Assembly: GCA_020064725.1 (NCBI GenBank)
Contig: JAGTWJ010000002.1
Location: 3,906,001-3,970,000, forward strand
DNA from: Drechslerella dactyloides
Taxonomy: Eukaryota; Ascomycota; Orbiliomycetes; Orbiliales; Orbiliaceae
Length of the DNA: 64,000 nt
Direction of reading: 5' to 3'
Notes under the pieces: model-generated
Seen by the model: only the letters and a program-made list of their open reading frames with translations
What the model was told of the DNA's origin: nothing
Database searches by the model: none
Translations under genes and position numbers: made by a program
Part shown: positions 34,104-46,459 of the stretch, piece after piece
Position numbering within the stretch: the stretch's first letter is position 1
Layout of the letters: each line of letters starts with the position of its first letter

Positions 34104-34616
34104 CTTCGTTGGCATGATAGGTAGTCGCGGTCTTGGGACTTGCGTAGATGACAGCCCAGCAGCTTCGTCGTTGACGAGATCTACCGAGATTATCAATTGA
34201 TGGTGTCCAGGTGCTGGACATGCGATAATGTGAGTGTGATGTACTTACAATCTCGATGTCGCGTCGATGGTGCGGTTCAAGACAAGGCCGTTTATGATAC
34301 AACGTAGTCCCGAGAGCGTTGCAGTAGCAGACAAATATAGACGGCATCTCGGAAAAACTCTCGCGATTTCGTTTGAGCAGTTGTGTGTGCAAAACCTAAT
34401 TTGGTCGCTGATAATTTCTTAGCCGCGGCAAGAGCCGATATATGCGGATTAATGTTTTAAATGCGTAGGTTCTTCAGACGCCGTATAAGTCGGCCTCGCG
34501 AACCAAAATCCTCCTTGAAGGCCTACCACACACACACAAATGGTAAATCGAATCATGTAAATAATATTACGTTATGTAAATTCAAATATCAAGCAATGTT
34601 ATGTTCAGTTCAGGAG
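34104..34616. other. 5' region of the 34103 gene and MSW1 3' region
   Basis: Contains the possible upstream exon of the preceding gene, ending at the GTAAGT donor at 34248. The remainder to 34616 is AT-rich 3' flank of MSW1. No other gene seen. Confidence 0.45.
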
Positions 34617-36118
<1,502 letters not shown>

Positions 36119-36403
36119 CAATATTAAAGATGGTGTTTGTGAACAGAGTTAGAAGGAATAACTTGCATGGCTTGTCGTTTGAATTGGAAAAGTGAAAAAT
36201 GATACTCCAACGCCACGCGAGTCCGAGAATACAACGCACGCGTCCGTGCATTAAAAATACCTAGATCCAAAGTATATACACAATGCCCGTTCCCGAGATA
36301 CTTCCCAATCGAGATCAGGCTGGTGAGGGAATGCGACAACATGGCAAATATATGGTTAATTTACAAGAAGAGACGCTGCGAAGACTGATCTACTCGTCCT
36401 TCT

Positions 36404-38190
36404 TCATCGCTTCTTCAATCTGTATCTCCTTAGCACTCTTTCCCTGCTCTGCTTCCGCCATTTCCTGTGTAGGCGGTGGAACCAGATCTGAGTCGGCGGC
36501 GACATCATCTTCAGACTCTGTGGGCTGAGGTGGCGGTGGTGAGTGATGGTCTCTTCTGTCAAGTTGCTATCGTCCTGGGGTTCCGGCGCTCTTTCTTCGG
36601 AAGCACTGATTTCGGTAGAAGCTGACTTTCTAATAACTTCTCTTTTGACCCTGTGTACTTTGCGGCGCCTCCAGCCGGAGCCGTATATCTTCTTCATTTC
36701 ATGTCCAGAACGGGTTTCCACCTTATCAAGAGCAACCGAAATCCTTCGACTTCGTGCCAGGAATCCGACAAGCTTTGGATCTCTCCATCCCTCACCGTAC
36801 ACGCTATCCAGTTCCCTCTCTACGGCCTGGGTATCCCACGCAACTTTCTCAAGGGCACGCTCGATGATTAGATCTCGAGATTGCTAGACAAATGACGAAA
36901 TACAACGTTAGTGTATGACCGTAATGCAGGCTTGCACTTGCGTCTGGCGAGCGCTTACCTCCCCAGTTTGGTGATCTATCAACTCAGCCGCCTCTTCTGC
37001 CTGGAGGGGAGGTGGATTCTGCTTGGCCTAGATAGCGATGGTGTCTTAGCATGCTGCTGCCTTCTTACTACAAAGGGATATATACTTACCCAAAGGTCAG
37101 GGCTAATCTTTGCCGCCTCGGAACAAAAGTCCTCTCTTATTCTGTTGATGCTGAGTGCTATAGCTTCAGACTTTGCTTCGAAAGCTTCGTTGGATGACCT
37201 GACTTGGGCCTAAAAAACACGAATTGAGGACTCCATGTTAGTATGCACTGTCTTCTTGCCGCTGCTAATTATCAAGTGATTACCTTTAACTCTCTGATTC
37301 GTATTAAGTAGGTGAGTTCGGTTGACGTCAAAAGCTGTATTGCCTCGGGAGCAGGGTATTTTGCCTGGGAATCGTAAGCAATCCATAAGACTAGCATGCC
37401 GTATCCCTCGTCAATGTGTGGTAATTACCTTGAGCCGGCGAATTGGTCGACGTATTTCATATATCTCGAAACTCCGCAATGGCTTGGTTAGCGCCCAGTA
37501 CATGGCCTAGGAATAAATGACAGAAATATCAGTAAGCTGTATCAGTTTTGATGGTATCGAGTTACCGTTACCTTTCTCGATTTATGTGATTCGAGACGTA
37601 TTTCGTGGATAGCGGCTGCTAAGGACTTAAGCGCCTTGAATTTTGTATGCTTGATGTGACCAGTCGTTAGCAATGTTGATGACTAGTTTGCTAACTGACT
37701 ATAAGGGCAGGGTTTTGTTTTACTAGTTGCCGATTCTGTGAAGTGCGTAATTCTGTCATGTTGACTTCAGTACCCTTCCGACCCTAGTCCAAGATTGATG
37801 TCGATTAGCATTTTGTGGGAACGGATATAAGCATGATGATAGTTGATACCTCTGAGTCGCGTCTAGATCCCAGCCTCCAGTCTTTCCCAAATTCAGCGTT
37901 CAGCTCTCGCCGTACATCGTTCAGATTTGTTACAGCAGCTCGAACTTTTGCCTCTAGAGGCTTGAATTTAGCTACGAATTCGGCCTATAACGAAAATTAT
38001 GAGCATATTAGCACACAGTTGTATCTGCTCTTGCCAACTCGACACTTACCTCGTGGATCCTGTCTCGTTTACGCTTCTCCGCGAGTACCTGACCAAACTC
38101 TGTCCGGAATTCATATTTGATACTGTTGACCTGAGCCTCAATAGTCCCGGCTGAGTTTTCTAGAGGTTTTAACTTGGCAGCAAATTTGAC
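36404..38190 (-). CDS. Array of symmetric phase-0 exons encoding a repetitive helical polypeptide
   Basis: Nine exons, all starting and ending in phase 0: 38190-38050, 37984-37850, 37783-37700, 37649-37572, 37506-37429, 37364-37284, 37209-37090, 37027-36959 and 36883-36404. The introns are 50-75 bp with GT-AG ends and CTAAC/CTAAT-like branch points. The first two exons encode related units (AAKLKPLENSAGTIEAQV...EFRTEFG and VAKFKPLEAKVRAAVTNL...ELNAEFGKDW). The last exon holds two more (ELDSVYGEGWRDPK and EMKKIYGSGWRRRK). Middle exons are diverged or shortened. The first two exons contain no in-frame ATG, so translation must start upstream. The exon chain joins in phase to the uS10m exon through the donor at 38272, giving a predicted 674 aa fusion. 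Near the 3' end a second frame (stop at 36390-36392) also looks coding. I do not recognise the protein. It may be a uS10m extension, a separate gene with an unseen start, or decaying sequence. Confidence 0.5.
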
Positions 38191-38266
38191 CTAGAAATTA
38201 ATGTGGTATATGAATCTTCAGCATATTGTCCTGGCTACTGCTATAGTGGCCTCCGGATAGAATAGA

Positions 38267-39102
38267 TCATACCCAGTCTGCCTGATCTATAGCCTTCTGG
38301 CTCTTATCTGGCAGGTTGTGGCCGACGTTGAACGCCTTTTGCATAGCACTCAGCTGCTGGTTGTGATCGGCCTTGCCAGCCTCTGCCCGCTCCTTTATTT
38401 GACTGAGCCTTTGCGCGAAATGCGAACCGGCACCTATTGACCTTGAATTAGCCGCCGCCACGTTCAACCATTCTCTACGGACAAATATATCGTGTAGCAC
38501 ATACCCAGCTTTTCAAACGTGTACACATTCGCCTTCATACCGATGCCGTAGTATTCGTGTTTCTGCAGAAATGCCAACCAGACCTGCACAACGTCCGGAT
38601 GCGTATCCTTGAGCTGTATCATCCGCTTGTACGTCACCCTCTCGAAATTCTGCTGCGACTTTTTGTGCACGAAATTACTCTTGGGCACCGTCCACCGCTC
38701 CGTCCGGCGCGGCAGCGGGATCGGCCCAGCCGCCGGGATCTTGAGGTAATACGCTGCTCGTAGCGCAAAGTCGGCGAAGAACTCGACATTCTTAATACTG
38801 TAAGACCGAATCTGGAGGTCGCAGACGGGAACATTGTATGTCGCGGGAACCCTTAGCGGTGCATGGTAGATGGCTTTGACGGCGAGTGGGACGGGTGCGT
38901 CTTCGAGTTTCGATTCGTCGAAGCCTTTCTGGTAGGCTTGGCCCCATGTTGGCGGAGGTGGTGGAGGGGGTGGTTCAATGGTCGACGCGGACAGCGGTGG
39001 GAGGGACGTGTCTAGCCCTGCGGGTCGATATCGAGGGCCCTGTGTTGAGATGTATCGCCGGCTTGAGCTTCTGACTGCGCTAGCAGTCAGCCGCCGCAGC
39101 AT
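38267..39102 (-). CDS. RSM10: Mitochondrial ribosomal small-subunit protein uS10m
   Basis: Exons 39102-38505 and 38433-38267; 254 aa. It is the mitochondrial 37S subunit protein of the S10 family. MLRRLTASAVRSSSRRYISTQ is a typical presequence with an RRY/IST cleavage region, followed by a Pro-rich linker. The S10 domain spans about 100-200: VCDLQIRSYSIKNVEFFADF, RAAYYLKIPAAGPIPLPRR, WTVPKSNFVHKKSQQNFERV, RMIQL and EYYGIGMKANVYTFEKLG. The C-terminal tail encoded by exon 2 is helical and ends IDQADWV. The stop codon TGA follows GTA directly after the TGG codon, so GTATGA is also a good splice donor (38272). Splicing there would remove the stop and fuse the exon array at 38190. Start: the ATG at 39102 begins the presequence; an upstream in-frame ATG at 39132 is less likely. 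A CCAAT box lies about 190 bp upstream. Confidence 0.93.
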
Positions 39103-39605
39103 TGTGGCGGCGGGCGACTTGTCGAGATACAATGGCCCTCGTAGCCAAATGAGCGACTATAGTAAGGGATTGGTGGGGTGGTCGGGTTTATCGGATCATG
39201 ATACCGCGGTTCAACTTTTTGAAGGCTGGTGGGATGTATAGCCCAAGAAATTTCCGCAGATGTCCTCGGTTGCTTCGCCTGTTTCGGCCAATCAGAGCGC
39301 ATATTCACACAACAGCTCAACGCACAGACTCGTGGAATCGATAAAATCTCAAGCTCATGCGGTTGACAAAGATGTTCTTTGGTAGGTATACGGTAATGGT
39401 AAACAGTCATATGATCCCGGTATCTAAACATATCAGTCGCTAGAAACTACAGAATCAGATGTCTACCTAGCTTTTATGCAACTCTTCCCAATAGACCTCC
39501 AACATAACACTCCTTTGCTCGAAACATTCGATCAATGCTCTATCCATATTCCCGCTCCTCATCAAGTTCATGCCTAGCAAATTTTATATATCGCTCGTTT
39601 CCTAA
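39103..39605. promoter_or_regulatory. RSM10 promoter / ALE1 3' region
   Basis: 503 bases between the uS10m start and the ALE1 stop, both on the - strand. The half nearer uS10m contains a CCAAT motif (39288-39295). The half nearer ALE1 is T-rich and resembles 3' UTR. No gene seen. Confidence 0.55.
39288..39295 (+). promoter_or_regulatory. CCAAT box (CCAATCAG) upstream of RSM10
   Basis: CCAATCAG fits the CCAATCA/G consensus bound by the fungal HAP/CBC complex, whose Hap5 subunit is encoded at 59604 in this window. It lies about 186 bp upstream of the uS10m start, in reverse orientation relative to that gene. CCAAT boxes control many fungal mitochondrial genes. Binding is not demonstrated. Confidence 0.45.
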
Positions 39606-41909
39606 TCAATTCCTCTTACTTTTAATATCCTTGAAGGCTTCAAATGCATGTTCTCCCGCCAGCCTTCTTTCTTTCAACTCCTGGATCTCCTCGATGGCAT
39701 CCTGCAAGTCTGCGACAACGACGTCCTCATCTGGTATCCCAAACGGCAGAGCTTCATTGCGTGCTTGGTCCCTCGTAGGCTTCTGCGGTACGACACTCGA
39801 CCGCTTCTTGAGCTCCGCCTTGATAAGGTTGACGGTTGGGCTTTTAAAGATGACATACAAGCCCACCATACCAATGTGAAGGTAAAACTGCATCCGATTG
39901 AGTTAGCCAAGCAGCCCCACGGGGTTTATAGGGGTATAGACTCACGTAAAGTCGACCCCAGAGCATAATGCTGTTGCCAAATTCGAGGACGACGAATGGC
40001 GCGGACATGTAGGCGAGAGCCAAGGCCGTTAGAGTGGTGCCAAATATGTCGTAGTACTTTTTGTATTCTGTTGGCTTGGTGCCATCGGGCGACATGAAGA
40101 ACGGCCGGATGTATCTTCTGGAGTCTATTTATTCCACGTTAGCAAGGTTTTCCCGTCTGCTACTGGGAATGGATCTGTTGGGGCTTACATTTTGACACAG
40201 TCTGGACGAACGACGCAGACATAAAGGACACTATATTGCAGATTAGTATATGAATGATTTAAGGTCATCTTTGATCTACACACGATAATACTAAATATGA
40301 TAGTCAGCATCAGCTGTTGCAGGCGAAAGTTGTCACTTGAAGAGAGGGGGCTTACTCCAGGGTAAAATCCATGCCACAAGGCGCTTGTGGTAAACGTTGC
40401 CATCGAGCTTCTGAACCCCGGCTTTTTACCCTTCGGCGTGACCCGAAGGTAAACGTAATTCTTCAACCACTTGTTGGTATTCTGATTCCAAGATTCGAAC
40501 AGCCCCCGTGTATTTGGCGCGAGCTCGATCCCCCAAGCGTCGACGTTCTGGACTCTGTCCCAGCGAATTCGTTTGTTCTCATCAAGGCCGTTGTAGCCAA
40601 GACCGGAGAGAATGCATGCTCCCTCCGTCAAATTCCAAACGCCGTAATACTTGAACCTGACACCGAGCATCATCCAGTATATATACCACATCCTGCGAGA
40701 CATGTTAACTGCTAATATTCTTGATAAATAATGGGAAGTTGCGAATCTGTACCTCCTGAAAAAGTTGTACTCTAAGAACTCGTCGCTCAAGGCAAACGCT
40801 ACATTATACATAGAGGAAGCTTTGACGTATAGGCCGATATATATCATTCCGGTGATCGCCTTCCGGGTAGCCATCCGGCCGCTTCTGGGTATCCGCCGCT
40901 TCTTCCGTAGGACTCCTTTCTTATCCAGGACGTCGACGTCGAACATGGTGGTGTCCAGCCATTTCTTATATTCGCTGAAATCGAAGGCGGGACCGACCAT
41001 TATCGACGGGAAGAAGAGCTATATTGTTAGCGGTGATTGATAGTTATCGATCAGTTGATACATACCACGTATCCGGCATAATCTAGCACACTGGGCATCT
41101 CCCTTATCGCACGATCTTGTTGATGGGGGCTGAGCTCCTGCTCATTTTCGTCAGCATGAGGTGCGTGAACTTTGGGATACGTCGTTACTAACAGAGTCAG
41201 GGAATTTGCCATCCCAAACATTCCAGCAGAATGCTGTTAGCTATATTTCATGAGATTGTTAGACTAGACACTGCAAAATTTGGTGGACCGGGTATTAAAG
41301 GTGTAACATGCCTTCATTACAAGCACCATTTGTACACCTGATTTGGCTCCCGCGTTAGTTTCACAGCCTTATCGCAATGATACGATGCCAAAGGTCTCAC
41401 CAGTGATGTCGACAACGCTATCGGTCCCTCTTCTTTGCCGGAGGATATGAGATATTGACATGTGTCCCATCAAAAACACGAATCCAATCCATGGCATCAA
41501 TGGACCCTTAATGAAGGCAGCAATCATGTACGCTCCAACTGAGCTGATCGCCACTGTCCTCACGCCGCCCCATAGATCGAAAATGCCGAGCAGGTAAAAT
41601 AAGGAAGTCCTGGCCCATTAACAAATTGATCAGCGAGACGGGTCCACAGAATGTCGGTATCAAGATATATCGAGAGCATAGATACCCGATCAGGAACAAG
41701 TTTTTGGTTGTTGGATGCGCATCTGGCAACCGTTTCAAGATCCCAGCTAACGGGTATGATAAGACCATAACGAATAATAGTTTTACTGGCGCAAATGCTG
41801 TTAGCGGAGGTCTGAGATGCTGTCTGGATATGGTCGCGTACAGTAGTCCGGCGCTACCGCGCCGCCGAGGGCTTCGCTCAGAGCCACAAATTCTACGCAG
41901 TCCCGCCAT
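39606..41909 (-). CDS. ALE1: MBOAT lysophospholipid acyltransferase Ale1
   Basis: Eleven exons: 41909-41686, 41609-41401, 41337-41312, 41240-41193, 41137-41066, 41018-40753, 40692-40356, 40290-40284, 40230-40189, 40124-39946 and 39887-39606; 563 aa. This ER membrane enzyme re-acylates lysophospholipids from acyl-CoA. Signatures: VLSYPLAGILKRLPDAHP, GTSLFYLLGIFDLWGG, MPWIGFVFLMGHMSISH, LTAFCWNVWDGKFPDSELSP, FFPSIMVGPAFDFSEY, FESWNQNTNKWLKNYVY, the catalytic-type His389 in SALWHGFYPGYYL, SRRYIRPFF, and a charged C-terminus. Two splicing oddities are needed to restore the family sequence: a GC-AG intron (donor AAG|GCATGT at 41311) and a 7-nt micro-exon (40284-40290, TATTATC) that completes PGYYLSF. 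The first 45 residues from the ATG at 41909 do not resemble the family; a CTAAC branch and CAG acceptor before VKLLFVM hint at a missed 5' exon. Confidence 0.92.
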
Positions 41910-42831
41910 ATCAGTTTGTGTTCCGCTATAGTGCTGATGTGTACGCAGGAGCTCTTCTCGGATCCATACGTAGATGAATGGCCTGAATCATTTTGTATGA
42001 TGTCTAGCAGGCAGGAATTATTTTGCGAATCCTAGGGCGCTGGGGAATATGTAAGGTAGCGTTCGAAGTGGAATTGTTGGAATCCCCGAGTTTAGCTGCG
42101 CGGAGCCATGTTATCTACTAGTACAAATCAATCAGTTCACGAGCTCTTACGTCAAGGTACTTGCCTCGGTAGCTACTCACTCTGTGCACGAGATTGAGAT
42201 GTAGGTAGGAAGGTAAAGAACGAGGTGTTCGCCTGGTACCCGGCTCCGTCGATGCGGGATCTAGAGATCGCTTGAATTGTTGAGTGACAGTTGACTCTGG
42301 CGGTACAAGATGTCGTCAAGTTGATTGAGGACAGAATTAGTGACGCTGAGCCGGGAAATGACGCTCTCGACCGTTATGCAGCACAGAAGTGGAAACGCTA
42401 GCAGCTGGCCAATACCATATGAGAGATCTGACAGCCGGAGAATGATCTTGTTCATGTGGACCGTGCTGCCCCGCTGCCATGCGTTATGTTGGGACGAAGC
42501 CCCGGTCAGACCCGGGCGTAGGATTCGGCTTCCCGAGGCGGCGGTGCCGAGGCCCCGGGAATAGGCGCCCGCGGGCTTGGCAACAGCTTGGATCCCGGTC
42601 TGTGTCCCTTATGTTGAACACATGCGCACCTGCCAGGCCAGGCACGGCTGCTCCCAACATCTGGACATCGTGCGCGCCGCATCAGCTCTGGACCCTGCCG
42701 ACATCTGCATACCCGTTCGCAGCATACAGTTCCACCGGAAGCGCAGCTCAACTTCCTACTCGACTTGAATACAGCTTCGCGCGGCACGCATCGCGACCGG
42801 AACGGGGCCGGGCAATCCGCGACAGCCAACC
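41910..42831. promoter_or_regulatory. Divergent promoter between ALE1 and VPS45
   Basis: 922 bases separate the two starts. On the - strand an open stretch near 42.06 kb reads RTLPYIFPSALGFAK, resembling the LPYI-type beginning of Ale1 proteins, but it has ACG, not ATG, in front of the Leu codon and runs into TAA. It could be part of an unresolved ALE1 5' exon. The segment nearer VPS45 is GC-rich. No other gene seen. Confidence 0.45.
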
Positions 42832-45022
42832 ATGGATATCATCGCGGCTGTGACGACGTACGTCAACCGGATAATCACAGATGGCTCGACGTCCACACAG
42901 AACAGCAGCTCATCGGGCAAGATGAAAATATTGCTGTTGGATTCGGAGACGGTACGTGGCAACCTACGGGCATGTTGCGATCGATCAAGCTGCAGCTCTC
43001 GCTAACGATAGCGGACGTAGATGCCGATAATGTCGACGGCGACATCCCAGTCGACACTTCTACAGCATGAGGTTTTTCTGATAGAGTATGTGGCCTTACA
43101 ATTCTTCATAATTTACCATGGTCTCTAACTAATACGAAAATAGTCGGCTGGAAAACCCCAATCGCGAGAAGATGCGACACCTTAAATGCCTTTGCTTCGT
43201 CAGACCCTCACCAGACTCGATACAAATGCTTGTGGAAGAATTAAGGGAGCCTAAATACGGAGAATATATGCTATGTAAGCGTCCGCATTGCCCTAGAGCT
43301 TTTTACAGCAAGCCAGACAGCTAAACAACATAAGATTTCAGCAACATTGTCAAGAAGAGCTCCCTCGAACGGCTGGCCGAAGCGGACGACCATGAGGTCG
43401 TCAAATCTGTCCAAGAAGTGTTCGCCGATTACCTCGTCATCAATCCGGACCTGTTTGCTCTGAAGGATAGCGCCGCGAATGGGTTGAGGATATGGTCACA
43501 ATCGCCCGACCAGTGGAATCCGGATGCGCTGATCAGGACAACAGAAGGCGTTTTGGCGTCCCTGTTGACACTGAAAAAGAAGCCATTGATTCGATACGCC
43601 AGAAACAGCCTGATGGCTAAAAAGCTAGCGACGGAGCTGACGGTAAGCAGGAGAATATGTCATCGGCGTTGAGAACTCTAGCTTATAAGCCCTTCTAGTT
43701 CCACATGACGCAGGAAACTCAGCTCTTCGATTTCAGGAAAACCGACACACCACCTATACTCCTTATTCTCGACCGGCGAAGCGATCCGATAACACCGTTG
43801 TTGTCGCAATGGACGTATCAGGCCATGGTCCACGAATTACTAGGCATTGAGAACGGCAGAGTAGACTTGAGCAACGTTCCCGAAACCCGGCCCGAGCACA
43901 AGGAGATAGTTCTCTCGGCGGACCAGGACCCGTTTTTCAAGAAGAACATGTACGTAAACTTCGGAGACCTCGGCAGCAATATCAAGGAATACGTCGACCA
44001 GTACCAGACCAAGACGAACTCGAGCAAGAATCTTGAAAGCATAGCGGACATGAAGAGATTTGTGGAGGAGTACCCGGAGTTCAGACGGCTGTCAGGGAAT
44101 GTCAGCAAGCATGTCAACTTGGTGTCGGAGCTAAGTCGGCGAGTGGAGAGCGAGAGCTTGCTGGAGGTTTCCGAGCTGGAACAAAGCTTTGCCTGTCAGG
44201 ATAACCATAATGCGGATCTGAAGGTATGCACGGACCTATCGTTATTTGAGATGCGCTTCTGCTGATATTAAACGTCGTGCAGACCTTGCAAAAGCTTTTG
44301 CAGTCCGGGATACCTCCGGCGAACAAGATCCGGCTAGTGGCGCTATACAGCATACGATACGAAAAGCATATGAACAATGCCCTGCCTGTCCTTATGGATC
44401 TTCTCCAAGTCGGCGGCGTGATCCCAAGCGACATCAACGTACGTACCCCGCACTATATCTCATATACATGCGCAAGGACTAACCTGCAGCAGAGCGTGCG
44501 GAACCTCATTTCCTTCTACCATTCTCTCAGATCGCAGGAAGATATCTTCGAGGCCTCCGATATATTTTCTCTTGCAAGCCGCAGCCTTAAGGGTCTGAAA
44601 GGCGTGGAGAACATCTACACTCAGCATACACCGCGGATGGGGCAGACCATTGGTAGTCTGATAAAGGGCCGGTTGAGCCTACAATCTTACCCATTCATGG
44701 AAGGCGGCGGAACGACGAAGGATAAACCGCAGGACATAATCGTGTTCATGGTCGGGGGAGCGACGTACGAGGAGGCACGGTTAACCGCTCAGGTCAATGC
44801 CTCGACGCCCGGTGTCAGGATTGTGCTGGGCGGGACGAGCATGCTGAGCAGCGCGATGTTTATACAGGTGGGTTTCACGGTTGGAACTCGATTGTGAGGA
44901 GAATTGTGCAAATGCTAACTGATGGGACATTACAGAACGCGAATGAGGCGACGTCTATGTGGCCAATTGCGCCGCCGACCAATGCATCTGGACGACTGAG
45001 GCGGGAGGTGGGCGCGATTTAG
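42832..45022 (+). CDS. VPS45: Sec1/Munc18-family protein Vps45
   Basis: Eight exons: 42832-42951, 43021-43085, 43144-43274, 43335-43642, 43699-44223, 44283-44438, 44490-44867 and 44936-45022; 589 aa, the usual SM-protein length. Vps45 binds the syntaxin Tlg2 and promotes SNARE assembly for Golgi-to-endosome and vacuolar transport. Signatures: MDIIAAVTTYVNRII, KMKILLLDSET, PSPDSIQMLVEELREPKYGEY, SNIVKKSSLERLAEAD, the SM core PPILLILDRRSDPITPLLSQWTYQAMVHELLG, GTTKDKPQDIIVFMVGGATYEEA and VRIVLGGTSMLSSAMFI. Intron 3 uses an AAG acceptor; this choice restores YFSNIVKK. All joins are in phase. The gene is followed 288 bp downstream by GET4 on the same strand. Confidence 0.97.
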
Positions 45023-45310
45023 CCGGACAATAAATACCTTGATGAACTGTGTCTGTATATGTAGTTAGTTTTGCTGTTTTGCCATCATTGGAAAGGAGTT
45101 AGGCGCCTTTAAATATCAATGCTACATCCTGTGGAGTCAGTCAGCGGTAGAATTTCATGGCTATGAGAGATGCTAAGCTATGTCGTGTCGGGTTTACTTG
45201 GCAGCCGAAGCTTGGTTGCGGCTTATCTCGATATCTGAGCTTCGATGATGCAACAAACGCCACACCAAACATCCCACCTCAGCATTTCCATCCTACCACC
45301 ACCAAACACA

Positions 45311-46459
45311 ATGTCGGCTCGCATCGAGAAGACCATCTCTCGGCTGAAGCAGAGGTACGTACTATGCTGAGACTGCTGTAATCCAAGAATTCTAATTCTA
45401 CAAGCTGGCTGCTAACTCCTCTCCAGGATCGAGGAGGGTCAGCATTACGAAGCCCACCAACAACTCCGCGTCGTCTCCGCCCGCTACCTCAAGCAATCGA
45501 ACCCACAATCTGCCATCGACATCCTCTACTCCGGCGCACAATCCCTCCTTCAAGCCTCGCAGTTTGCTTCCGGCGGCGACCTCGGCCTCACCCTCGTCGA
45601 GGTCTACGCTACCCACTCCATCCCCTGCGACAGCACCTCTAAAGCCCGCATCTACACACTCCTAGGTCTGCTTCCCGCCGACGAACCGACCCGCAAGCAG
45701 ATTATCAACGCCGCCGTCCTCTGGAGCTCCAAATGCTCTGAATACGAGGCCGGCGACCCGGAGCTGCACCATTTCGCCGGCAGTCTCTACGCGAAGGACC
45801 ATGAGCCGTACGATGCCGAGAAACACCTGCTCCTGGGTACAAAGGACAGCTGTGTCGTGCTCACGAACCTGCTGTATACATGGTACACGCAGGACGAGCC
45901 GTCGACGGCGCCGCTGTACGTGTCGCGCGCGGTGCTGTGCTATCTGCTGATTGGGAACGTGCGGGAGGCCGGCACGGCGCTGGATCTGTTTACCAGTCGG
46001 CTGTTGGAGGATAACAAGGGCGGGAGGCTGGTGGTGCAGAGCGTCGAGACGAGTGCGCTTGATGCGAGGATCTTCCCTGCGATGCCGCTGATGAATTTCC
46101 TAAGACTATTGGTGCTCTCAGTAACGAGGGGGAGGGGTGGAGCGGATGCGTATCGGGCTTTGCGTGCACATTACAGCCTCCTGCTGCAGGAGCTCGGCGG
46201 GTGGGATGAGGTGAGTTCATTCGATTGTAGTTGATATTTGTGGGCGAAGGCTGATAGTGTGGGCTGTGTAATATAGGCGCTGGAGCAGATCGCGGAGATG
46301 TACTTTGGCATTCAGGTACCTAAGCAGAGGAACTTCATGGCGGATATGATGAGCTCACTGTTCGGTGGGCCGCCGGCAGCGGGAGGAGGAGGAGCGAGTC
46401 GGCGGCCACAGGTTGGGGCGCCCAAGCCGGCTGCCCCACCTACCGTCGAGCTTGATTGA
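45311..46459 (+). CDS. GET4: Golgi-to-ER traffic protein 4 (Get4)
   Basis: Exons 45311-45354, 45427-46210 and 46277-46459; 336 aa. Get4 is the alpha-solenoid adaptor that, with Get5, links the Sgt2 chaperone complex to the Get3 ATPase for targeting tail-anchored proteins to the ER. Signatures: RIEKTISRLKQRIEEGQHYE, QLRVVSARYLKQSNPQSAID, GGDLGLTLVEVYA, HHFAGSLYAKDHEPYDAEKH and NLLYTWYTQDEPSTAPLYVS with AVLCYLLIGNVREAGTALD. The tail is Gly/Ala/Pro-rich with a FGGPPAAGGGG segment and ends VELD. Intron 1 interrupts the first helix after 14 codons. It lies tail-to-tail with the - strand gene ending at 46784. Confidence 0.96.
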
